This document shows positions 10,618 to 22,706 of a stretch of DNA of 64,000 nt, piece by piece. Source of the stretch: Monilinia fructicola (lineage: Eukaryota > Ascomycota > Leotiomycetes > Helotiales > Sclerotiniaceae); NCBI GenBank assembly GCA_008692225.1, contig VICG01000014.1, positions 1,302,001-1,366,000 on the forward strand, written 5' to 3'. The translations under genes were made by a program, and so were the position numbers. The notes under the pieces were generated by a model. The model was given only the letters and a program-made list of their open reading frames with translations. It had not been told where the DNA came from and made no database searches. How positions within the stretch are numbered: the stretch's first letter is position 1; the number at the start of each line of letters is the position of its first letter.

Positions 10618-13600
10618 AGCGGTATATGATAAATGGTGATCTTGCCAATATGGTTCTCGTAAGGAGGAAATTTCGCGATTATGATGAGTCCATCAAAGGG
10701 GGTGAATTGTGTCGACTTCAACAGAACCAGATCATGGACCGTGTTGAGGTTGGAGAGATTTTGGCTGATATTCAAAGGAGTTCGAGTTCCAGCGTGAGTA
10801 CTAGGTAGAGATGTTGGGTGTTTATATGTCGAAGAACCAAACTTGACTAGAGTACGCGTATGCTGGTTGTTAATTTGTTGAAAGCTGTTGAGTTTATGCA
10901 AGACTGGAATTAATCATGAGAAAACGGCGATTAATTTAGGTATTAATAAATAAAAGGAAGCAAAGGCTGTCTTATATTTCAACAAGAAGCTTCTTCTTCT
11001 TCTCCTTCTTCTTCTTTTAAGTGCTGTTCAAGCATAGGTCGAAGAATCGATCGGTCTTTTTAAGAGAATTAATAGTCTTTCCTAGAGATGCGGCCTGGAA
11101 AGTTAAAAAACTTCATCTTTATGGCCAGAAAACCTTAGTCGGGCGAATAGATGGTATTTCACTCAGCCTTAGTCTAATTAGCCGTACTAGACTCATCGAT
11201 AGCTCCCCCCTAAAAGGTTTTAAATCTGAGCTTCTGCACCAAGGATTTCAAAGTGCAAGGGCTGGCGGGCTGCATGCTTGTAGGTATGGGGTGGCAAATG
11301 AGCACTTGATAGAATATCATTGGTTGGCATGAGAGTGCAATAGACCCGTTTAGGTTCAGGGAGAACCCTAGTGTACGAAATTTCCATTCCCAGTATACTG
11401 GGAAGATAGTCTGGTTTTTTTCTAGCCTGGAATTCTTGGAATTGTCTTAAGTTGATACAATCGAATCTAATTGGCTCTTCATCCAATTAGTCTAGGTCTT
11501 TTCGATATGTTGTGCTCGCTCCTCTCGTCATCTGTCATATTCATTGGCAATTTAGAACAATTGTATCATGCTACCAAATCTGCGTGTTGGATAGAAGTCG
11601 GGACTAGTCGAAAAAAAGAAGAATATGAATAGAAAAGAAAAAAAATAGGGAATAGGGAATAGCAAGCCGAATTAGCAACTATTCTGACGCTGATAATTCG
11701 CTATTGAGTAAGAATACATGATTGGGTATGAAAAAAGTAAATACTGTAGCTTTGTACGAAGTTCTCCATAAACGCTTTGGCATTCAGGTTTGAGCGGGCG
11801 TTTCGAAAAGAACACAGCACCTTGATGATTAGACCATTCGGCAGATCCGATTGCTGCTGTACATGTCGAAAAAGCCAGCGTTAGTTGCACAAACATTTTA
11901 GTCGGGTGAAAACAGTCCGATTCATTCACTGAACTGGAGTACTTTCGGATTGATGTGAAAATACCACTTTTCTTCGGATATGAAATGAGGCTTGGGAATC
12001 TACTCGTGGTAAGGTTCCTCTTACTTTAGAAATCACATTTATCTCATCTTCAGCCTCCTCCATCAAAGCTCTTAAATACCAAATGATGCAGAGAAAGGCA
12101 CAGGGCTGAAGGAGAAATATTGGCGAGGGGATGAAGGAGAAAAAAGACGTACAAAGCAAAGCTTGAGTGTTTGCGAGGTGGAAATGACGATGATGACATC
12201 CGATGTAACCTTCTATAAAGCCGCCGATCAAAAAGTATATCGAATCAGAGCAGTATTTGCCCCAAGCTCTCATCTCTCATATGCAGGTTGCCTATCACAG
12301 CCTATCGTGTACTGTACTGTATCACGATCTGGGTAAAGCTTTCTAGAAGGATGCATAGAAGGTCTAAGCGGATAAAAAGAGACTCTTTACGGAGTACACA
12401 TGACAGTACACATTACACTTGAGTCATGTGGGTAACATCAAAAGAATGGAAGAGTACAAATACTGTACTCTGTAGATGTATGACGGTTTGTTGAAGTAAG
12501 ATGCAATACTGTACAGGTGTAAGGGTGTAAGGGTGTAAGGGTGTATGTAAGGTTACTTACTACTGTAACGGAGAGGCCGATCCGATGATATCCCGCTCTA
12601 AGGCAGTATGTAATATGTATGTATCTATCACCTGGGCAGTATCAGTCAGTATCAGGCAGTATCAGGTCGTATCAGTATCAAACAGAGTACTCAACGAAAA
12701 CAGACTTCACTTCCCTCAGTAAGTACTAAGTACCTCCGGGCTAAGTAGGTAAAGTACCCAAGTAAGTACCTCCCTCGTACCTCCCTGATACCTCTCATTC
12801 TCATCATTCTCATCATTATCATGATTCCCTAATGTAGTATGAGAACGGTACTGGACACTGTGAATCTCAACGGCTGATGTTGATTGCCTCCGGCCTTGTT
12901 TGCTGGAGAAGAAATGCTAAGCTTATGAGTATCGCCACCACCTACAAGGCGGGGTTTTGGAAACTCTTCTGAACTGAAAGTAAGAGAGTTTCTTGACAAG
13001 TTTCTTAATAACCAATAGTACTTTCGAATTATTGTATTGTATAGTATTGTACCGTACTGCACTGTACTGTACTGTGCTGCTCTGATATGCTAATATGTAA
13101 TTCGTGCGGCTTTGGTAAGAAGGAGCATGAGAATGAGAATCAGAACGAGAATATGAGAGCACGAGATACTGATACTTTGATATAAATGCATCTATGAGTG
13201 CAGAAGTATTAGTCATCACCTAATAATTCCTCCTCTTTTTCCTTCCTCTCTTTCTTTCTCCCTTCCAGAGCTGGAGGAGAAAGTCATTTATGTTTGGAGC
13301 TTCCAAGGTTACTTGCTTACATAACAATAATTCTACAGTACGATAGAACTAAAACAAGAAATCGATGAATGGCTTGTATTACTGTATTAGTATTAACCTT
13401 CCAAGGCTATGACGATACGCCACAAAAGTCCGCCAGCCACAGTGGCTATGTATCCACTCTCGCCCCTTTCATATTAACTACTTCCAAAAATAGTACCTCG
13501 TAGGTAGTTTAATAGATTCCTCGTACTACTTGTGCGACAAAACAATTTGCTGAGAGATTACGATTTTCCTTGACAAACGAACGCAATTATTAACTGGATA

Positions 13601-13771
13601 GAATTTGAGTTTCAAACATCAACAGGAACACAACTCAGACATATCCCAATATTGAGAGATAACACGATAAGATTCGTATTGAGAAGCTTCATTACGACGT
13701 CTCCGACTTGGGGCAAAAAACAACTTCCGCATACCTCATTCGTTCTTGAGCCCACAATTCTTATCACCATA
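10618..13771. other. Gene-poor stretch with tandem and dispersed short repeats
   Basis: No convincing gene. Contents include a CTT-type microsatellite at about 10990-11018 and a minus-strand frame at 11220-11486 that looks coding but lacks an ATG. A GTGTAAGGG tandem array lies at about 12516-12546, GTATCAG-type repeats at about 12635-12690, AAGTAAGTACC-type repeats at about 12718-12790, and GTACTGTACT-type runs at about 13030-13075. One TACGGAGTA motif lies near 12388. The last part probably serves as promoter of the secreted-protein gene. Confidence 0.5.
12516..12546. repeat. Tandem repeat, unit GTGTAAGGG
   Basis: About three and a half copies of a 9-base unit sit head to tail in intergenic DNA. 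The unit is G-rich and T/A-containing but does not match the fungal telomere repeat TTAGGG in register. Confidence 0.75.
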
Positions 13772-14110
13772 ATGCATCTCTCCTCGACGCAAATTCTATC
13801 CTTCCTCGCCTTTCTTCCCAGTTTCACATATGCTCAAGCAGGCTTGGGTGGTGTAGTCGCTACATCGGCAGCTACTCAGATGGCAACTACAACTCTCGGC
13901 GCCCCATCACTTTACACAGCGGATGGCACCACAACTGTTAAATATATCGCAACATACACACAGACATTTGCGACAACAGCCTTGGGTACTTGGGCTATTG
14001 GCGCTACGCCTTTGGTGGGAAGTATTGGACTTGGGACTATTCATGGCCAGGTGGGAACGGTCAGAAATAAGAGGGCTCTTCCTAGCGGAGTGTTTGGCGG
14101 GAGTCATTAG
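13772..14110 (+). CDS. Small secreted protein, 112 residues
   Basis: A single-exon ORF starts at ATG 13772 (context ACCATAATG). Residues 1-19 or so (MHLSSTQILSFLAFLPSF) form a typical secretion signal, with probable cleavage near TYAQA. The mature part is small, Thr/Ala/Gly-rich and low in charge, with no cysteines visible (QMATTTLGAPSLYTADG, then YIATYTQTFATTALGTW). A dibasic KR at about residues 98-99, followed by ALPSGVFGG, resembles a Kex2 site before a short tail. The frame is open upstream without a signal, so this ATG is preferred. Candidate roles are a wall-associated or apoplastic protein; nothing in the sequence shows a specific function. The reading frame lies 339 bases within otherwise empty DNA. 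Confidence 0.7.
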   Translation: MHLSSTQILSFLAFLPSFTYAQAGLGGVVATSAATQMATTTLGAPSLYTADGTTTVKYIATYTQTFATTALGTWAIGATPLVGSIGLGTIHGQVGTVRNKRALPSGVFGGSH

Positions 14111-15771
14111 GGGGGTTACGTATGAATGGGGTAAAGTAATAAAGATAGGCAAGGAATTATCGAGTCTAGATGGGCTGGAATAGGGCAATGCATGATGGGA
14201 TTCGTAGGAAGGGGGTGGTAATGTACGAGATGCAACGGGAGATGAATTAGGATATGGAGTTAGAAAACTTGGATACGAAAGGGATGTTTGATGGACGATA
14301 CCGCTGGGATAATGATCGACAATGGACAGTCCCTTGCTGGATGAATGATTGAATATTCGAATGAATTCTCCTCTTCTACTCGGCTTACGATCCTAATCCC
14401 AATAATCACGACTGATATTGAACGTTAACCCCAATGGGTCATTCATTTATGGTCAGGACCGATACATGAAAGAAGTGTACAGCATACCATATACTCATAT
14501 TATCAGTATCACCCATCCCTTACCATCAGCTTGTTTCCCTTGCCAACCTCGTTCAACTCACCACACGCATGGAAAGGGATTAGACAACAACTATACATTC
14601 AAAGTTTCCAGATTCGTTTGGGGTTATCATGAGGAGTTTTTGGTGCAGTCAGTCTGTTTTGCCATTTGAAGACATAGAGGCAAATGATACAACATCGGTC
14701 TTCAATTTCCCTTTTTTTCTTTAATTTACTTTTGTATCTAGATATCAGGCGAACGAGTCCATGCAGGGGACTTGAGAGGAAATGGGATATTATACGATAA
14801 ATATACCAAGCAATGAAAATGATTATTTCTCCCTCTTAGGTCATATCATGCAAAGCGCAAACCTGGTAAATTGGTCGACATAGGACTTTCCACCGGTGGT
14901 ACCTATCCAGCGACGACAATGCAAGCCCCTCTGCAGAAACACCTTGCAAAAACAACCTAAGCGCAAATCTAGGCAAACGTCGACAAATCTAACAGATAAT
15001 GAATGCACTCCTCCCATAAAACCAAAGATCTACAAACGGCGAACAAAAAGCTCCGCCCCAACACCTCCCTTGAACTTCACAGCTAAAACACAAAAAAACA
15101 AATAAACGACCTCTCAGCAGTCATCGATCTCCTCACTTCCCAACACTTCCCCAACACCCCCTTCCCCCTTCTCAACCTCCCGAATCTCTGCCCCCGCCCC
15201 GCTCCACCCCCAAAATTCAAAACTCGAAACCAAGCCCCATCCATCCCATATCTCACTAATCTTCCTTCCCCAATAGCAAACTAATCCAAACCAACCCAGC
15301 CCAGCCCAACCAATCATCCACTCACAACATCACTCCCCCTTACCAGGGAGGAAACACATTCCAAGCAAATGCAAAATATCTAATCATCGCAATGGTCTTT
15401 GATATCTTGGACTAGGTCATGTGGTCATGTAGTTAAGATAGAGCAGGCAAGTAGTCTAGAGGTTTACATACAGAGAGTAAAGTTTGCGGTGCCAGGGGAT
15501 GTACATCCTCACTTGACTTCAAGGAGGAGGGCATTGGAATGAAGGGAAGGGAAGGAAGATGAGATGAGATGAGATGTTCGTTCCTGACACTTGATTTGCA
15601 GACAGGTAGGTGTGCGTGAACAACAGCGCGTATTACCCATGCTTCACAGGCCAATTCCAATTCCAATTCCAATTCCGATTCCGATTCCGCTTCCATTCCA
15701 CGTATATGGCATCTTACAAGTCTATTCAGAGCACGATATCCAACTCCCGATTAAACATTTAGCAGCTGGGA
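14111..15771. other. Intergenic, one short tandem repeat
   Basis: No convincing ORF. C-rich, low-complexity DNA lies at about 15110-15330. A hexanucleotide tandem array (AATTCC drifting to GATTCC) lies at about 15650-15700. Remaining ORFs are short and without domains. Confidence 0.45.
15650..15700. repeat. Hexanucleotide tandem repeat (AATTCC/GATTCC)
   Basis: Roughly seven copies of a 6-base unit, the first ones AATTCC and the later ones GATTCC, lie just downstream of the carboxylesterase stop codon. Confidence 0.8.
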
Positions 15772-18001
15772 TCAGCCCTCCCATAACCCAACTCTCTCGG
15801 ACCAAAATTTGAAGGCTTCTTTCTCCCTTTCTTCTTTCCTGTCCTCTTCCATCATTACGGCGATACCTTTCTCTTTGCCTCCGGCAATCTCATCATTTCC
15901 CCTGCCGAAAGTGATCTTCTGCCGTTTGCCATTGCCGCCTTTGTATTCTGGCCAGTGTACGCGATCGGGATATCGACCAGGAATTGCGTTTGGATCTCCC
16001 GTTGGTGAGATGATGAAGGATGTCCAATAGGCATGCATCAAACCAGAAATCTCTTTGATGGTTTTGGATTTGCTGGTTAGCGTGGAGGAAAAGACAGGGA
16101 ATGGATATTGGTTGCCGTGCGCAGCACCATGGAGGACGCTGCTATTAACCGCGTATTCGTAGAGGTAGACTGGTGCTGACTTGGTCGAATTTGAACTTGA
16201 ACTTGAATGGTTGTAGGAATGTTCACCAGAAGCAAAATAGGCAATTTGGCGCACAGGGCTTATATAAGCAAAATCTGCATATGATTTATCGAGACGTCGA
16301 TATTGACTCCCGACCCCGAGAGCAGTATTAGCAAAGGCATATGGAGACTTTCGTTTGAATTCGGGGTTTGGATAGAGGGAATCCAGGGTTGAGAGATCTT
16401 TCATGGAAAGATTGGGTAAGAGCACATGGAAGAAATCGATGAAGGAACCTGCGCTATCAAGTTTTTTGGGAACGAAGATAGAGCCTTCGTTGGTGTTGAA
16501 GCCGACGAGAATGGGGATATGATGATATGTGTTGTTCAAATAGGCCTGGATTGGAGGGATAGGAATGACACTGTTGGGCCCAGGTCCATCTACACAGGGC
16601 TGAAAGGGCCAGCGAAGAGACGGGTTGTAAGAATCAAATATTTTCTGAGAGGCAGCTTTTATGTCTAAAACGGGGAGACTGCGAAGTTTGGAGAGCACCT
16701 CGGCACGGGGTGTTCTTGCAAGACCAAGCTTGCCGAGAAATTCCGAAAATTGGATTTCGTGGAGCAGGTTATCATAGCTATACACAGCTCGAGCTGTTGA
16801 CCCACCTGATTCGATGATTGCTTTGGCAAATGGAGGAGGAGAGCCATCATTATTCATTAGGTGATGTCCGATCTATATGAGTATTAGAATCCACAATGAC
16901 ACATTGCTTGTATTCTGACATTGGTGGATGAAAATGGAATTCCAAAAGAACTGCTACAGGCCGTATTTGAGGACTTCGGATATTTTCAAAGGCGTGATTC
17001 TTTTGCTCTGGGTGGATTCAATGATCCAAATGTGTCGAACGTATCAAATGAGCTTGAAGAAATATGCCATGAATTCGACCCATGGCATGGATCGAACAAT
17101 CATTAACACCCCATTGTTAGACTGCAGTCCAAACTACTGGAAACGTTGGATGAAACCAGGCTGAGACGAGTTGCCATCAAATATCACGAATGCGAGAACA
17201 ATAAAAGACACTTACAGAATGTGCTCCAGCTGAAGGACCCATTAAGGTAACATTATCGGGATCACCGCCAAAACTCGAAATGTGTTTTTGTACCCAAGCA
17301 AACAATAGTTTCTGGTCTTTCAATCCCAGGTTTAATGCCCCTTCCTCGGCCATCAACTTCGATGACAAGAAGCCCAAAGCACCCAGTCTATACTCAAACG
17401 TGACCGCAATCAAGGGTTCCTTCGACCAACCCACCAGAGATGCTATCTCCCTGTCATTTGCAAAACCAAAATTGAATGCTCCCCCATGAACGTGAACTAG
17501 AACCGGTAATTTTTTGGTTGACGAATTGGTACCTTGCGGACGATAGATGTTCAAATGAAGACAGGCCTCACTTTGGCCTTGATTGTTAGGGCCGGACAAG
17601 CATCTTAATGCAGGCTTTGTGGCGTCAAAAGTTGCATTTGAAGCATTCACGGGAATGGGAGGTCGGAATCTTCGGTCTCCGGTTGGTGGCAAGGCATAAG
17701 GGATTCCGAGAAACTCTTCGAGGCTTTGCGGATATTTAGAGGTTTGTTTGCCGATAAACGTTCCTTGAGAGATTGTGACATTCGTTTTTATTGATATGCT
17801 GGTAGTTGTAGGGATTGTAGGTAGATTGGTTGGCTCCTTGGTAAGGTCAAGCTTTTCCGGTTCCACAGGCTTTGGCCGCAATGTATCCTCTCCGATCTGA
17901 GGTGAGTATTGAACGCGCCAATAGTATAAGAGAGCGATGGTGAAGATTGAAATGGTAAAGAAAAGTGCTAATCGCTTGCGCAAAGTCATGCCTGCCATCA
18001 T
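15772..18001 (-). CDS. Type-B carboxylesterase, predicted type II membrane protein
   Basis: Exons 18001-17216 and 16872-15772 give about 628 residues. Residues 1-10 are basic, followed by a transmembrane segment (LALFFTISIFTIALLYYW), so the enzyme is probably anchored with its catalytic part outside or in the secretory lumen. Family blocks in order are FLGIPYALPPTGDRRFRPP, SEACLHLNIYRP (the type-B signature 2 region), the oxyanion region VHVHGGAFNFG, and the nucleophile elbow GPSAGAHS, split by the intron directly after its last Ser. Further on, VGFNTNEGSIF carries the likely acidic triad member, and HGAAHGNQYPFP the likely catalytic His. The elbow has Pro where most family members have Glu (GESAG). 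The 343-base intron (17215-16873) has GTAAGT and TATAG ends and is unusually long for this window. I chose the first ATG of an ATGATG pair; an extra upstream exon cannot be excluded. Confidence 0.85.
16903..17106 (+). other. Antisense ORF inside the carboxylesterase intron
   Basis: On the opposite strand to the esterase, and wholly inside its intron, a frame runs for about 65 codons through VDENGIPKELLQAVFEDFGY and on to a TAA at 17104-17106. Its composition looks like folded protein and not like random intron DNA. It has no good ATG context and no recognised domain. It may be a fragment of another gene captured in the intron, or chance. Confidence 0.3.
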
Positions 18002-18467
18002 GTTACCACGCTGCTCGTTGTCGTAGCTGATATGGTTACTGCGCACAAATTGATCTCGGCTGTTGGTTGAATGGATGGACTACTCGAGTATCAAATATTA
18101 GATCTAATATTGAAGCCGCTCTGAAGTTAGAAGAACCTCATAGCATGATGAATCCGTTGAAATTGAAGTCATTCGAACATTGGACAATGATTCCCAGCAA
18201 TGTTGCTGGTGGAAGAAGAGCAGTGCGTGCGTCTGTCTATATATGCAAGTATCTATATATACATCTGTATGGATTCAGACCCCAAAGTCTAATGAGAATG
18301 CACTCGAGGAGTCAAATGTATTATTCTCTAATCCCATCAGCTTAAAGTTAACCGCTAATTAGATCCAAATGAATGGGGCTGAAGTCCATAGGACCGCCAC
18401 TGTTCATGCAAATACATGCAGCAGCCAATTAAAATCTTTATACTGTTTTCAGATACGAAGCAAAATC

Positions 18468-18497
18468 AAATTATTTATTTTATTTTATTTTATTTTA
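18468..18497. repeat. (ATTTT)n microsatellite
   Basis: A pentanucleotide A/T array of about six units in intergenic DNA. Confidence 0.8.
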
Positions 18498-18633
18498 CTT
18501 TTCTCGTCCAAAGTTAATATGAAAGTATCGATACCGTTGTTCTGATTAAGCAATAATTCATAATGCTATCGATGTACAAGAATGATGGTTAGAGTTACTT
18601 GAGTAGTCCGTGTTATTCGTATATACTCGAGTA

Positions 18634-18660
18634 GTTCGAAGTTCGAAGTTCGAAGTTCGA
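18634..18660. repeat. GTTCGAA tandem repeat
   Basis: Nearly four head-to-tail copies of a 7-base unit. Each contains the palindrome TTCGAA. Confidence 0.8.
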
Positions 18661-20507
18661 TTGTCTCCTTTCCTTTCCCATGGCCAGTTTGGATTTGGAT
18701 AAGAGATAGGGGTTCGCTGCAATCTAAACCACTTTTCGTATTCTTTCCTTCAAATTTTGATTTTGATTCAATATCTGGATTCATCTGTTTCGTCTTGGTC
18801 CGATGACTGCGTTCTACTTCTTTGCAATCTTTCGATGTGATCTCATGTTGGCCTATTGGCTACACACCGAATCCCAATAAAACTCCGTCAATATTCTTTC
18901 TCGTCTCAAACTTTAGACTGCAAAGGATCGACTACTCCAGCCATGTAATTTTCTGAGAGTGCTCACTGTTTGAAGGAAAGAATTTTAGCTACTTCGCAAT
19001 CCACCCCCAGATTTTGGGGAAGTGTGGATAATGTTATAAAGGTCAAGAGCATTCCTCAAAGAGGAGTACTATTTCAAAACTAATAGGGATGCAAGGTTAA
19101 GACTTACAAGCAAAAAGCGGACAAACACTAATTCCACACTTCACTGTGCTCGGTTAGTGTCTGCAGTAAGGTTAAGGGATCGAGGTTTTGGCTGGAGAAA
19201 AAGCTTATGAAGTAGCAGTATGCACGGTTAATGCCCAAGCTGCTTTTAATTGTTTGCCGGCATCTACCGAGTTCGGTATACTTGTATCATTGCACTGAAT
19301 TGATGTTAAAAATCATCACGAACAATCAGTTCGAGAATTTCAAGCAAGTCTTACATCATATTGCTTTCGAGGAGTTCTTCTTCAGCCGAGTGGCTTTCTC
19401 GGTAGGCATCTCCTGATTCGGTTGCAAACACTCACAATCTTTCCTTCCCAATTCAGATCGCCATCCGACTTCCAAAACCTCATTTCTCTACACGCCTTCC
19501 TCTCCATATCAAACATGGGCTATAGTAATTCCTTCCCATGCTACACTGTCATGTTTATACCAACGGAAGTCCCTTTGCGGCGACTTTCTTCCAATTTCCA
19601 TCCAACAATCAAGCACACAGCAACATCGCTACAAATTTTGCTCTCTCAACCTACCAAGCTCACAAGACGCAAATTCACACACATCTTGCTTCTCGACATC
19701 AAACATCAGCTATCCTTGCCTTTTGAACCGTAACTTCCTTCTCAGTCCCAAGCTTCCTACACGTTTAGGCTTGCTTGTTCGTGAAGATTGCTGTCAAAAC
19801 CTTCAAACTTGGTATACCACCTCTGCAACCCATTCCATCAAGTTTCTTTAGATAAGAAGGATCGTTGGGGGCTATAGCTAAAATTCTGAAGGTCTCAAGA
19901 AAGACATTCTTCAAATACCTCACGATCTATTCTAATCCCAAGCTTGTTTCTGGATCTGATTCTGCCACCCAAACTTCTGCGCATTCCTCACTAAAACTGG
20001 AGCCTTTGAAACCAAGTCAAAGGACTTATTGGCTTCACAAGGCAGAAGGGTCCCCCCTTGAGTACTGGAAATCTGAGAAAGAAACCGAATGCTGGTATTT
20101 TAGCGACGATTTCTGCGAGGAAATATCTATCTCACAGTATCGCGAGACTATTTGTTCGATCATTCTGATTCTAGATCTGGTGAGTACTTTTATTGTACAA
20201 GTTCATTTTCAATGGCCGAAGACTAACTATTTTGCAAAAGAAACAAAACCCCCCGAGGTAGTTTGGACGAAAGTTTTCGAAGGCTTTTCAAAGAATTGGA
20301 AATTAGGGCATCCTTCAGAGATCAAGCGGCCAAGTGCAGTCACTGTTCTGTAATACTCTTGGGCGACAGTGGACATTGATTGCACTGATTGCAACCGAGG
20401 CTACTATAAGTCATTGACCCCAATCGATTTGAAGTCAACCGAGTTGGTGTTAAAAGCGTACAATTCGGCCGAGCACTTCAAGGAAGTCGAAGTTGATTAG
20501 TGAAATA

Positions 20508-22706
20508 ATGGTTTATTATGAGCAGAGAAAGCCAAGACTGGTGCTTAGAAATGCACCGGCTAGAGGAACGGATCCTCCAAGGTTGGTGTTGAGACAACAA
20601 AGACTGGAGACACCATTCCCAGATGGCAACAATCCAACAAACTTACCATTCCATATCGCCTATCTTCAACAACCTTATCAAGGATCTTTCCAGAATGTAG
20701 TCCCTGGCACTTTACCCTACGCAAGTTTTCAGTCCCAGCTACCAATGGCATATAACGTTCCGCTGAACATGAATATGGTTCCTGGTCATTTGGCATTACA
20801 AACATCCAATACAATGAATCATCAACATGACATAACTGCCCACAATGATCGATACCATGCGCGTTGCGAAGAAAGATATGCTGGATGTACTCCTGTCCTC
20901 GAGGAGCGTCAAAATGAGAATGCTGGACGAGTGTCTCCTAGAGTAGCTTTACGCACTATGATGCAACAGGCTTTGAGGCCAAGTACGCAACCCGAAAAGT
21001 TTGGACGCCAAACACACTATAACCAGCAATCGCAACGCCTCCCAGGTAATCTTGGCTCAAGTTCACGTGAATTTAGCGTGGGATCGGATGTTGCAATTTG
21101 TCCTCCAATTGACAGAAGTCTCGAGGCCCAAATTCGTGAGCAGCTTGCTCGCTCTGGTCTTCTTCGTGATTGTCCAGAGCCGGAATACGTTAACAAACCA
21201 ATGGCAGTTGATCCCTCTATTGTTTCATGTGGACGAGCCGTGAAGCAACCCGACCCAATAAATCATCGCAGACCCCAGTATTTCTTTGGTCAGACACAAC
21301 CCGCCGAAGAGCTCAGGTTTACAATGAGGAGAGAGCCTTCACGAGCACATTTCGTGAACAACAACTCACCACTAAAGGCTAAGAGAAATACAGGCATTCC
21401 GACCTACAAAGCAACCGTTCCGCAATCAAAAGTTCGACAGATTCAGACATACAGAGGCGTCGACTCAGTGGTCAAAGAACCCAAGAGAAGAGATAGCTCT
21501 CATTTATACAAAGCCGAAGGAGGACCAAAATTTTTGACGAAAGACGACTATACTCCTACCAAGAATATCATTGGCTACTGGGTCGATTCTCCCGGCGGAA
21601 GCTCTAAGTCTTCTAAGATGATCCCAGTTCAGTCACTCGAGAATCGGGAAGAGACACCTCCCAAGCCTCTCAGGCAGCCTATTGGAAATCGCTCAGGTGG
21701 TGCTTCGGAACCAGAATTGAGAGAAGCACCCATTAGACATGGTAAAGTCAAATTCAACAAGAGTGAAGACACACCCAAGGCAGAAGTTCCTTTGATCAAG
21801 ACCATTGACCACGAACTTCCCAAGCAGCAAATCAAGACTGTCGACACATATACTAAGAGTCCCAAAAAAGATGCCAATGTTACAGTGCAAGAGATATCAG
21901 ATGAGGAAAGAAGTGAGAGTCCTGACTACAAGAATACGGCAGACTTGCTTGAGGATTGTATCAGGTCTCTTGCTACATGGGATAAGGGTGATCGGAAAGT
22001 TCTTCATAAGCTTTTGAAGGTTCTAAAAAGTCTCGATGATGAGGATGACGCTAGGCCTATCAAAAGTCTGGAGATTTCTCGTGATAATAAGCACAGCCCA
22101 AAAAAAGCGAAAAGGTCCGGCAGTAGTCTCAATCCTAATGCGGAATGTTTCAAAGAATTTGTATCTGCCAGTGCTCACGTCCCACAAACTCACAAAGGGT
22201 GTCACGAGCGGCGAGGTCTTTCATTGCAGGAAGAGTTTATCCCAAATGCGAATGAGATACTGCCGATGTTTTACCCAAGGCCACTCATACCAGAAGAACC
22301 GGTTTGGATTAAGACTCAGCCAGAGAAGGTGGTAAGGCCACCACCAGGTCTGATCGTTCCCTTTAACACGCACGTTGGCCGTAAAGTACCGGTCAAGACG
22401 GTTCTAAAACGAATCCCAAGTGAGAATGAAGAAGGAAGGGTGGCTAAAGTCATGGATCATCGTTTAGCAGAACCACTTCTTGCTCGATTTTACGAAAAAT
22501 ATCCATTAACTGGTACGGTATGCACCAATCCACCTTCACCTCCCCCGGCTCCTGTGAAGAGTGCTGCAGAGATTCAAGAGGAGCTTGAGCGTCTTCTGTT
22601 GCAAGAAAAGGAGAAGAAGGCTTTTGCAAATCCTTCTGACTTTGCTGCTAAACTTCGTGCACCAAAGGGTTTTCATCAAGTTGAAGCTTCAAGGCTTGTT
22701 AAGTGA
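20508..22706 (+). CDS. Large hypothetical protein, 732 residues, mostly disordered
   Basis: A single exon runs from ATG 20508 (context AAATAATGG). The N-terminus repeats a short motif, KPRLVLRNAPARG then PPRLVLRQQRLE. It is followed by Gln/Asn/Pro-rich sequence with many aromatic residues (TLPYASFQSQLPMAYNVPLN). The middle is basic and Ser-rich. Around residues 480-520 lies a helical acidic segment (NTADLLEDCIRSLATWDK, then LHKLLKVLKSLDDEDD) that may be the only folded piece. The C-terminal 120 residues look more ordered (HRLAEPLLARFYEKYPLTG), then a helix AAEIQEELERLLLQEKEKKA. I recognise no domain. The uninterrupted 2.2 kb frame and ordinary codon use make the gene itself secure. Such composition is common in RNA-granule or regulatory proteins, but that is speculation. 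Confidence 0.85.
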   Translation: MVYYEQRKPRLVLRNAPARGTDPPRLVLRQQRLETPFPDGNNPTNLPFHIAYLQQPYQGSFQNVVPGTLPYASFQSQLPMAYNVPLNMNMVPGHLALQTSNTMNHQHDITAHNDRYHARCEERYAGCTPVLEERQNENAGRVSPRVALRTMMQQALRPSTQPEKFGRQTHYNQQSQRLPGNLGSSSREFSVGSDVAICPPIDRSLEAQIREQLARSGLLRDCPEPEYVNKPMAVDPSIVSCGRAVKQPDPINHRRPQYFFGQTQPAEELRFTMRREPSRAHFVNNNSPLKAKRNTGIPTYKATVPQSKVRQIQTYRGVDSVVKEPKRRDSSHLYKAEGGPKFLTKDDYTPTKNIIGYWVDSPGGSSKSSKMIPVQSLENREETPPKPLRQPIGNRSGGASEPELREAPIRHGKVKFNKSEDTPKAEVPLIKTIDHELPKQQIKTVDTYTKSPKKDANVTVQEISDEERSESPDYKNTADLLEDCIRSLATWDKGDRKVLHKLLKVLKSLDDEDDARPIKSLEISRDNKHSPKKAKRSGSSLNPNAECFKEFVSASAHVPQTHKGCHERRGLSLQEEFIPNANEILPMFYPRPLIPEEPVWIKTQPEKVVRPPPGLIVPFNTHVGRKVPVKTVLKRIPSENEEGRVAKVMDHRLAEPLLARFYEKYPLTGTVCTNPPSPPPAPVKSAAEIQEELERLLLQEKEKKAFANPSDFAAKLRAPKGFHQVEASRLVK

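Larger units (their letters stand above)
18002..20507. other. Divergent intergenic region and probable long 5' leader
   Basis: This separates the divergent genes at 18001 (-) and 20508 (+). It holds a TTTTA-type microsatellite (about 18468-18497) and a GTTCGAA tandem repeat (about 18634-18660). A plus-strand frame at 19865-20353 shows a coding-like bias but starts without ATG and matches nothing I know. Sequence just before 20508 is best read as 5' leader of the next gene. Confidence 0.45.

Noticed and set aside
11220..11486. Minus-strand frame with protein-like composition
   Set aside because: No ATG at its start (stop codon immediately before), no splice signals I could place and no domain.
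12516..12546. Possible interstitial telomere repeat
   Set aside because: The unit is GTGTAAGGG, not TTAGGG; only a few copies are present.
19865..20353. Plus-strand ORF of 162 residues before the large hypothetical gene
   Set aside because: Starts at TTG, lacks a family, and lies where a 5' leader is expected; kept only as a note.
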